From: Hordeum vulgare subsp. vulgare
Lineage: Eukaryota > Streptophyta > Magnoliopsida > Poales > Poaceae
Assembly (NCBI RefSeq): GCF_904849725.1
Contig: NC_058520.1
Span: 537,034,083-537,098,082 of the forward strand
Reading direction: 5' to 3'
DNA length: 64,000 bases
The position numbers and the translations under genes are program-made. A model generated the notes under the pieces. That model was given only the letters and a program-made list of their open reading frames with translations. It made no database searches and was not told where the DNA came from. How positions within the stretch are numbered: the stretch's first letter is position 1; each line of letters starts with the position of its first letter. Positions 56,576-64,000 of the stretch are shown piece after piece.

Positions 56576-58211
56576 TGATACGTCTCAAACGTATCTATAA
56601 TTTTTTATGGTTTCATGTTGTTATCTTGTCATCTTGGGATGTTTTATGTACCTTTTATATCTTTTTGGGGACTAACTTATTAATTCAGTGCCAAGTGCCA
56701 GTTCTTGTTTTTTTTGTGTTCTTGGCTCTTTTCAGATCTGATTTTGGAACGGAGTCCAAACGGAATAAAAAACCCGAAATGATTTTTTCCCGAACGGAAG
56801 AAGATCAGGGGGGCCTCTGGGCCAAGCCGGGTGGGCTCCAGGGAGCCCACAAGCTCCCACTCCGCCACCAGGGGGAGGCCGCGGTGGCAGGGCTTGTGGC
56901 CTCCCTGGCCGCCCCCTGACCTAGATCCTTGGCCTATATATTCCCAAAAATTCAGCAAAAAATCAGGGGAGCCTCGAAAATACTTTTCCGCCGCCGCAAG
57001 CTTCCGTTTCCGCGAGATCTCATCTGGAGACCCTTCCCGGCGCCCTGCCGGAGGGGACTTTGGAGTTGGAGGGCTTCTTCATCATCATCATCGCCCTCCA
57101 ATGACTCGTGAGTAGTTCACTTCAGACCTACGGGTCCGTAGTTAGTAGCTAGATGGCTTTTTCTCTCTCTTGGATCTTCAATACAAAGTTATCCATGATC
57201 TTCATGGAGACCTATCCGATGTAATCTTCTTTGGCGGTGTGTTTGTCGAGATCCGATGAATTGTGGATTTGTGATCAGATTATCTATGATATATATTTGA
57301 GTCTTTGCTTATTTCTTATATGCATGATTTGATATCCTTTTAAGTCTCTCCGAGTCTTGGGTTTTGTTTGGCCAACTAGATCTATGATTCTTGCAATGGG
57401 AGAAGTGCTTGGTTTTGGGTTCTACCATGTGGTGACCTTTCCCAGTGACAGTAGGGGCAGCAAGGCACACATTAAGTAGTTGCCATCAAGGGTAAAAAGA
57501 TGGGGTTTTCATCATTGGTTTGAGATTATCCCTCTACATCATGTCATCTTGCTTAAGGCGTTACTCTGTTCTTTTGGAATTAATACACTAGATGCATGTT
57601 GGATAGCGGTCGATGTGTGGAGTAATAGTAGTAGATGCAGAAAGTATCGGTCTACTTGTTTTGGACGTGATGCCTATAGATATAATCATTGCCATAGATA
57701 TCATCACGACTTTGCGCGGTTCTATCAATTGATCGACAGTAATTTGTTCACCCACCGTCTACTTGCTTTTATGAGAGAAGCCACTAGTAAACACTACGGT
57801 CCCCGGGTCTATTCACATCCATCGTTTACACCTCCACTTTTACTTTGCTTGTTACTTTGTTCCTTTCAGTTCTCACTTGGCGAACAATCTATAAGGGATT
57901 GACAACCCCTTCAAAGCGTTGGGAGCAAACTTTTGTGTTTGTGCAGGATCTTGAGATACTCCTCCACTGGATTGATACCTTGGTTCTCAAACTGAGGGAA
58001 ATACTTACCACCGTTGTGCTACATCACCCTTTCCGCTTCGAGGGAACACCAACACAAGGCTCCAAGGCCACGGGGGAAATCCTTTGCATACTTGCCTAGG
58101 AAGTCCCTTAAGGCGTAGACGCAGCTCAAGGATTCCTGGTGCCGTTGTCGAGGAGTATCAAGCAACACTCCTATTTCTGGCGCCGTTGGAAGGTCTTTTG
58201 TTGCAGTAGCA
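56576..58211 (+). repeat. 5' LTR of B2
   Basis: 1636 bp, TGATACGTCTCAAACG ... TTGCAGTAGCA, homologous to the B1 LTR. Its 3' end contains two additional PBS-like sequences (58137-58153 and 58178-58190) before the true PBS. Confidence 0.88.
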
Positions 58212-58221
58212 GAAGTATTTC

Positions 58222-58238
58222 TGGCGCCGTTGCCGGGG
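58222..58238 (+). other. Primer binding site of B2 (tRNA-Asp type)
   Basis: TGGCGCCGTTGCCGGGG, 10 nt after the LTR end. This is the canonical Athila-type PBS. Confidence 0.88.
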
Positions 58239-58446
58239 AGGAGAAATCAAGATCTATCCAAGTAGGTCTCACAAACTCTTCTCTTGCATTTACTTTTGTT
58301 GCGAGTTGCCTCTCGTTTTCCTCTCCCCCACTTCACATTTGCCGTTTTCATTTGCCTTTCTCCTTCGCCGTTTTCTTTTGCCTTTGTCGTTTCCCTTTGC
58401 TGGTTTTCTTCCTTGCTTGTGTGCTTGTTTGTTTGTTGAAGTCATC

Positions 58447-59295
58447 ATGGCTGAAAACACCAAACTTTGCAACCTCTCGAGCACTAATAATAATGATTTT
58501 ATTAGTACTCCGATTGCTCCCGCCACTAGTGCGGAATCGTATGAAATCAACGCAGCTTTGTTGAATCTTGTTATGAAAGAGCAATTCTCTGGCCTTCCTA
58601 GTGAAGATGACGCATCCCATCTCAATACCTTCATTGAGCTTTGTGATATGCAAAAGAAAAGAGATGTGGATAATGACGTGATTAAGTTGAAACTTTTTCC
58701 TTTCTCGTTGCGAGGTCGCGCAAAAACTTGGTTTTCTTATTTGCCTAAAAATAGTATCAATTCTTGGGATAAGTGCAAAGATGATTACATATCCAAGTAT
58801 TTTCCACCGGCAAAGATCATGTCCTTACGTAACGATATCATGAATTTCAAGCAACTTGATCATGAACACGTTGCACAATCTTGGGAGAGGATGAAGCTTA
58901 TGATTAGAAATTGTCCTGCTCATGGCTTGAGTTTGTGGATGATTATACAAACCTTTTACGCTGGCTTGAATTTCGCTTCTCGCAATATCTTGGACTCCGC
59001 CTCAGGTGGAACGTTCATGGAAATCACGTTAGGAGACGCTACAAAACTCCTAGACAATATCATGACTAACTACTCTCAATGGCACACTGAAAGGTCGCCT
59101 GCTAGCAAAAAGGTGCACAATATAGAAGAAATTAACTCGCTTAGTGCTAAGATGGACGAGTTGATGAATTTGGTTGCTAGTAGAAACGCTACCATAGATC
59201 CTAATGACATGCCACTATCTTCTTTGATTGAGAGTAGCAACGCTAGTTTGGACGTGAATTTTGTTGGTAGGAACAATTTTGGCAACAACAACTAA
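58447..59295 (+). pseudogene. gag of B2, truncated
   Basis: ATG 58447 (MAENTKLCNLSSTNNND) opens an uninterrupted frame of 282 codons. It carries the same gag core as B1 (FPFSLRGRAKTWFSYLPKNS, HVAQSWERMKLMIRN, LSLWMIIQTFYAGLN), and retains the CDMQKKRDVDNDV segment that B1 has lost. It ends FVGRNNFGNNN at a TAA made by the junction with C+ LTR. Protease and everything beyond are deleted. Confidence 0.85.
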
Positions 59296-59893
59296 TACCA
59301 GAGAGATGTTGTGGATAGATATCTCAAGCTGGATGATTAGTAAGTAGATGTTGAAGAATAAACGGTCTACTTGTCTTGGCGTACTGCCCATTACTATTGA
59401 ACCTCTAACTATCAAGTAGCATAATTAGCATTGTGGTGCGTTCATAATTCTGTCAGTTGCCCAATTGTGATTTGTTTACCCAAGCATAGTTGTTTATCGT
59501 ATTTTGGGAGAGAGGCATCACTAGTAAACATCATGTGAATCTGGTTCATATCACCATCATTGTTTACATCTCCACTATTTACCGCTTTCATTTACTTTTC
59601 CATTGCAATCACTACTACTTTCTCGCTTGTGTTTTTATCATTTGCAAACTACAAGGCCGGAGAGATTGACAACCTCTTTGTACTCGTTGGGAGCAAAGTT
59701 ATTTGTTGTGTGTGCAGGTCCACGTCTTCTGCTGACCAGGACCAGAGACACCTACTTGTTGAGCCTAGGAGTCCTCTTGGTTTGATAAACCTTACAATTT
59801 TCGTGTGAGGGAAAACTTTCTGCTGACTACATCTCAACCTTCCACTTGGGGTAACCAACGAGGTGCGATAAGTATATACATCATCTCGTCATC
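59293..59893 (+). repeat. Partial 3' LTR of C+
   Basis: The last 0.6 kb of the C LTR. It repeats 56017-56575 and adds the true end CCAACGAGGTGCGATAAG...CTCGTCATCA. Followed by GTCGC. Confidence 0.82.
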
Positions 59894-60117
59894 AGTCGCA
59901 CATCCACATACCTCAAATGAAACCCTCAAATCCATGCACGTCGATCATCCGATACAAATTCTTTGAATTCAACAGTTACAGAGCAAATTAAAGCATAGTT
60001 CAACAAATCAAACATGTCAAAACGAAATCAATGTCCAAGCAAGAAGGGATGCTTGTCGGATCATTGGCTGGACGCGCCCATCCATGCGTCATGCTCGTCG
60101 AGCTTGTCCTACTCCGT

Positions 60118-60439
60118 CTAGGCACCAAGCTCTGCGTGCATCCAGGCTTCGTGCTCCGCATGCATCCTGGCAACGTGCTCCGCTACCGCACCCTCCCCCG
60201 CCGCCTCTCGCGCCCTATGCTCATTGATCTCATTTTTATTCTCCGCAAGCCATTTCTTCGTAGGCGTATCCAAGTGGGTTTCATTCGCCAACATGATCTT
60301 CGCAACCTCTGTGTCCCGGGCGAGTTGCAACCTCTCCTTCTCGATCTCAAATCTTGTGAAAGTCGGACCTCTTGTCTTAGCCGTCTTGCCCTTCTTCTTC
60401 TTGCTCGGATTGGAATGGGATGTTGCCCTACGTACAAAC
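60118..60439 (-). pseudogene. ORF1-like gene 2, C-terminal piece
   Basis: The minus-strand frame crosses from 62026 into this piece and runs PSKKKKGKTAKTRG, FTRFEIEKERLQLARDTEVA, THLDTPTKKWLAENKNEINE and HRAREAAGEGAVAEHVARMH to a stop at 60118. A charged helical C-terminus after a KKKKGK nuclear-signal-like run is what the NAM-associated tail of grass ORF1-type proteins looks like. It may be a second, diverged copy related to gene 1. The 3' side (59899-60117) has no coding signal. Confidence 0.5.
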
Positions 60440-62025
60440 TGTTGGAAATATGCCCTAGAGGCAATAATAAAATGGTTATTATCATATTTCCTTGTTCATG
60501 ATAATCGTCTATTGTTCATGCTATAATTGTATTAACAGGAAACAGTAATACATGTGTGAATAAATAGATCACAATGTGTCCCTAGCAAGCCTCTAGTTGG
60601 CTAGCTCGTTAGTCAATAGATGATCATGGTTTCCTGGTCATGGGCATTAGATGTCGTTGATAATGGGATCACATCATTGGGAGAATGATGTGATGGACAA
60701 GACCCAATCCTAAGCGTAGCACTAGATCGTATTGTTCGTATGCTAAAGCTTTTGTAATGTCAAGTGTATTTTCCTTCGGCCGTGAGATTGTGCAACTCTC
60801 GGATACCGTAGGAGTGCTTTGGGTGTATCAAACGTCACAACGTAACTGGGTGACTATAAAGGTGCACTACGGGTACCTCTGAAAGTGTGTGTCGGGTTGG
60901 TACGAATCGAGATCGGGATTTGTCACTCCGTGTGACGGAAAGGTATCTCTGGGCCCACTCGGTAGAACGTCATCATGAGCTCAATGTGACTAAAGGAGTT
61001 AGTCACACGATGACGTGCTACGGAACGAGTAAGGAAAGGTGTCTCGGTCATGTCTGCCTGTCTCCCGAACCCGTAGGGTCTACACACTTAAGGTTCGATG
61101 ACGCTAGGGTTATAGGGAATTGTTATATGAGGTTATCTAAAGTTGTTCGGAGTCCCGAATGAGATCCCGGACGTCACGAGGAGCTCCGTAATGGTCCGGA
61201 GGTAAAGATTGATATATAGGACGGATGGTTTCGGATACCGGAAGTGTTTCGGGCGTCACCGGTAACGTACCAGGACCACCGGGACCACCGGAGGTGGCCC
61301 CGGGGGTCCACCGGAAGGGGGCAACGACCCCGGGAGGCTAGATGGGCCAAGTGCAGGAGGGAACCAGCCCCTAGGTGGGCTCGTGCACCCCCCACACTCA
61401 GCCCAAGGCGCAGGAGGTGGGGAGGGGGGGAAACCCTAGGCGCTGGTGGGCCTAAGGCCCACCTAGGGGTGCGCCACCCCTCCCCCTGCCCTGGCCGCCG
61501 AACCTCCCATCTGGAGGGGCTGCCGCACCACCTAGGGTGAGAACCCTTGGGGTGGCACACCCCCCCCCTCCCCTCCTCCTATATATAGTGGGGGTTTTGG
61601 GGCTGTTTTGCACACAGTTTTCCCTCTCCCTCGGCGCAGCCCTGCTCTTTTTTCTCCTCCTCTCTGCCGGTGCTTGGCGAAGCCCTGCCGGGAGACCTCG
61701 TCTCTCCATCGACACCACGCCGTCGTGCTGCCGGAGATCTTCCCCAACCTCTCCCTCCTCCTTGCTGGATCAAGGTGCGGGAGACGTCACCGGGCTGCAC
61801 GTGTGTTGAACGCGGAGGTGCCGTGGTTCGGCACTATATCGGAATCACACCGCGATCTGAATCGCCGCGAGTACAACTCCATCAACCGCGTTCTAGCAAT
61901 GCTTCCGCTTAGCGATCTTCAAAGGTGTGAAGATGCACTCACCCCCTCTCTCGTTGCTGGTCTCTCCATAGGAAGATCTGAATATGCGTAGGAATTTTTT
62001 TGAATTTATGCTACGTCACCCAACA
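60440..62025 (+). mobile_element. Solo LTR, Angela/BARE-related copia (plus strand)
   Basis: 1586 bp, TGTTGGAAATATGCCC ... CGTCACCCAACA, with perfect target duplication CAAAC (60435-60439, 62026-62030). It is diverged from the G LTR and about 200 bp shorter. A TATATATA box lies at 61580-61587. No internal domain is present. It sits inside the coding part of ORF1-like gene 2. Confidence 0.93.
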
Positions 62026-62740
62026 CAAACGTGGTGGTCTCCTCCAATTCATAATCCATTTCAGTCGGATCTTCATTGTCATTGATCATGCTTGCCACGT
62101 ACGTCTCCTACACGATCATGGTTTCCAAGCATTCATCATGTGCGAACTAGTGATCTATGCAAAACATTGAACATTTAATCGGACAGGAGCAAACGTACCC
62201 GGTCTTGTTCAGTCATTTCATCGAACATGTTGAGTGCTACCCCGACGGTGGCGGTGCGCGTGCTCATCTGCTGCCGAACAAGCTGCGGTGACTCATAATC
62301 GTCGATCGACGGATTGTGGTGGCCGGAGAGCTATCCGGAATGGCCCAGCCGATCGTCGGATCCTCCTCGGTCCCGTGGGTGCTGGACGACACAATCCGTG
62401 TTGGTGCTTGGATGGATGGGGTTCGGGGTGCGGTGATGCACCGGGGGAGACATCTCCTCGACAATGCCCGCACCTACCTGCGACGACAACTCCACCTCCC
62501 TCTCTCGCTGCTGACGACGATGCGTCTTACGAATGATGTTCTCCAGCTTGCAAGACGAAGCAAGGGAAGGGATGCCGACGGACGAGGCAGACCGCGTCTA
62601 CGTCGCGGCGGTCAAGGACGGGCTAGAGGACATCACAGTGACGGATCAGGACCGGTGGTGAGGATGGAGAGCAAGGTTGTCAAACGGCGAGGGATCGGAC
62701 GCGGGAAATGTTGGAGGATGACGGGAGAAGGGGGGAGAGT
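62026..62740 (-). pseudogene. ORF1-like gene 2, upstream piece (decayed)
   Basis: On the minus strand the 200 nt next to the solo LTR read HDECLETMIV, a stop, then ETYVASMINDNEDPTEMDYE and LEETTTFVRRATSHSNP into the C-terminal piece, with MFDEMTEQDRVRLLLSD further upstream. Between 62230 and 62740 only short, frame-shifted segments remain (for example THGTEEDPTIGWAIPDSS). I cannot find an intact Myb domain. Because of the many stops this is a relic, and its exact 5' end is uncertain. Confidence 0.4.
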
Positions 62741-62845
62741 TTGAATAATTTGAGGCAATTTGCGATGTGGTCGGACTATCGTATCCGACGTGGCGCCCGG
62801 GTGCGATCGGGCTCCCCCATATCCTCCTCATTTTTGGGTTGGATA

Positions 62846-63073
62846 TAAAAGGTCCGTCTATGGATTAGCATCGAATCGTACACTCCTCCCTTCGGATGAA
62901 CAGAAAGGAAGACATTTTTTGAGACCCATTTAAGGGATTCAGCTTGATAAACATTTTTTGATCGGTCGATAATTAAACGGTCTATCCAGACATTTGAGAC
63001 GCATATAAAAGGTCCATCTATGGATTAGCATCGAATGCACACTCCCCCTTTTCGATGAACAGAAAGGAAGACG
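62846..63073 (+). repeat. Direct repeat of about 70 bp with TATAAAAGG motif
   Basis: ATATAAAAGGTCCGTCTATG (62846) through GAACAGAAAGGAAGAC is repeated at 63004-63073 with about 8 differences, 158 bp apart. Both copies carry TATAAAAGG. This is probably a tandem duplication in the transposon's 5' flank. Confidence 0.75.
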
Positions 63074-64000
63074 GTAACTCCTGAAGAAAACGGCAGAGCC
63101 CATCAAAGGTCGGACCAGTGAAGAAGACCATGCTACAACCAGGCCTAACTACAATGTTTGCGCGAATGAGTCAAGGCGCGAGAGCAACATGATCCCGCTA
63201 AGCATTGACCCAAAGGCCCGTCCGAGCATATCCCGTTATCCCTGTGAATATGACGAAGCAGTCCGGTCACTCGTGAGTGGCAACCTGAAGAAAAGTTATA
63301 AGCACGCACTAGTACTCCTAGATAGACAGTTCGTTGCAAGGAAAACTACCCGAGGAAATGATCAAAACCGTGACGGGGAAAAGAAGAAGAAAAAGGAAGC
63401 GAAACCAGATAAGCACACGCTCCAAATAACGAACTGCTCCTCACCTCGTCGCTGACCGCGTCAACAGGCCGTCGAGGGTGCGTGAACCACGTACGCGCTA
63501 CCTCCGATGTCGGCGAAAGCGATCGGTACCTCAGTAAGTGGAGCAGAGCAGTAAGTAAATCGGACCCAAGCCTCAGATAATACGGCTGTGTATTCGAGCG
63601 ACATCCAATGGAAGGATCCGATCCAACGCTGCCGACCTGCCAACTGTGTGTCCATTTTATTTCATTTCATTTCTTTGGCAACGCGAACTGTGTATCAATT
63701 CGATCATGCGCATTGCCGACCGTACAAGCGAACCCGCCCGTTCACACCGGGGACTGCTTGGAATGTACTTCTAGTCTAGTGCTAATAAGTGGAAGGTGCG
63801 TGAATTACAAAGAGACCTTGGTTAATTTAACCTTTTATTAATCCGAGGGGGTAAAACGCGCACATTGTTTCACCGCTTCGGGAAGCTAAAGCTTTTCTTC
63901 TTCAGAAAAATAAACAGGAGCAGAGGAGGAGGCTCTGCCTCCGTTTGAAACGAACATCTCATGACGGCTATTTCCCCACGTTTTTTTTCCTCTTTCTTTC
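63074..64000. other. No recognised feature (possible low-copy DNA)
   Basis: No LTR, TIR, gag-pol or ORF1 similarity was seen. The longest frames (for example 63189-63455 plus) are Lys-rich or low-complexity and show no known motif. The end is pyrimidine-rich (TTTTTTTTCCTCTTTCTTTC). Confidence 0.4.

Larger units (their letters stand above)
56576..59292 (+). mobile_element. Element B2: 3'-truncated Athila-type element of the B family
   Basis: A complete 5' LTR (56576-58211), PBS (58222-58238) and the first 282 codons of gag, then an abrupt change to C-family LTR. The junction carries CAAC common to both partners (GGCAACAACAAC in gag, CGCAACTTAATACC in the C LTR), typical of a microhomology deletion. 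Confidence 0.85.
54959..59893 (+). mobile_element. Element C+: plus-strand gypsy element of the C family, internal domain lost
   Basis: A 5' LTR (54959-56575) and a partial 3' LTR (about 59293-59893) have a truncated B-type element between them. The LTR ends ...CTCGTCATCA. Flanks CTCGC (54954-54958) and GTCGC (59894-59898) match at 4 of 5 positions. The last third of the LTR appears twice (56017-56575 and 59293-59863), so this is not a solo LTR but a two-LTR element with a large internal deletion. Confidence 0.75.

Overview
The window is a slab of repeat-rich grass DNA, almost certainly from a Triticeae genome (wheat, barley or Aegilops). The main clue is three LTR units of the Angela/WIS/BARE1 copia group, with their typical TGTTGGAA...CCCAACA ends. 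Large nested Ty3/gypsy elements, a Stowaway MITE and PIF/Harbinger-type fragments support this. I see no ordinary host gene, tRNA, rRNA or CRISPR array. Nearly every coding stretch belongs to a transposable element. The copia polyprotein, the final gypsy integrase segment and one small ORF are the only frames of any length that look undamaged.

Left block (1-28963): a minus-strand Athila-type gypsy element (A) runs off the left edge. Its gag-pol is one reading frame broken by two stop codons. Its 5' LTR was split by a plus-strand Tat/Retand-type gypsy element (E, 6347-27704, TSD GCTCC). E carries decayed gag-PR-RT-RNase H-INT, a 70-bp tandem array and a spliced antisense gene (23147-26650, minus). 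A full-length Angela/BARE-type copia element (G, 13874-22801, TSD TAAAA) sits inside E's tandem array. It has an intact 1326-codon polyprotein, but the RT motif reads YVDA instead of YVDD.

Middle block (28964-40856): two LTR pieces of a minus-strand gypsy family (C-) surround a plus-strand Athila-type element (B1) with gag-protease but no reverse transcriptase. B1's 5' LTR holds an 834-bp PIF/Harbinger-like element with an internal 20-bp minisatellite. C-'s right LTR holds a solo LTR (F, TSD GTCGC).

Right block (40857-64000): the older substrate is a pair of decayed minus-strand ORF1-like genes (Myb/trihelix plus NAM-associated type), probably from PIF/Harbinger transposons. The first is cut into three pieces by a non-autonomous chromovirus-like gypsy element (D, 41755-51652, TSD GAACT) and by a minus-strand copia solo LTR (52272-54040). 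Another C-family element (C+, 54959-59893) with a truncated B-type element (B2) inside lies between the two genes. The second gene is cut by a solo copia LTR (60440-62025, TSD CAAAC). The last kilobase holds nothing I recognise and may be low-copy DNA.

The nesting gives relative ages: C- before A, A before E, E before G. By-eye LTR divergence agrees, with about 21 substitutions in 532 bp for E and about 20 in 1.8 kb for G. Family names are by recognition only; no database was searched.
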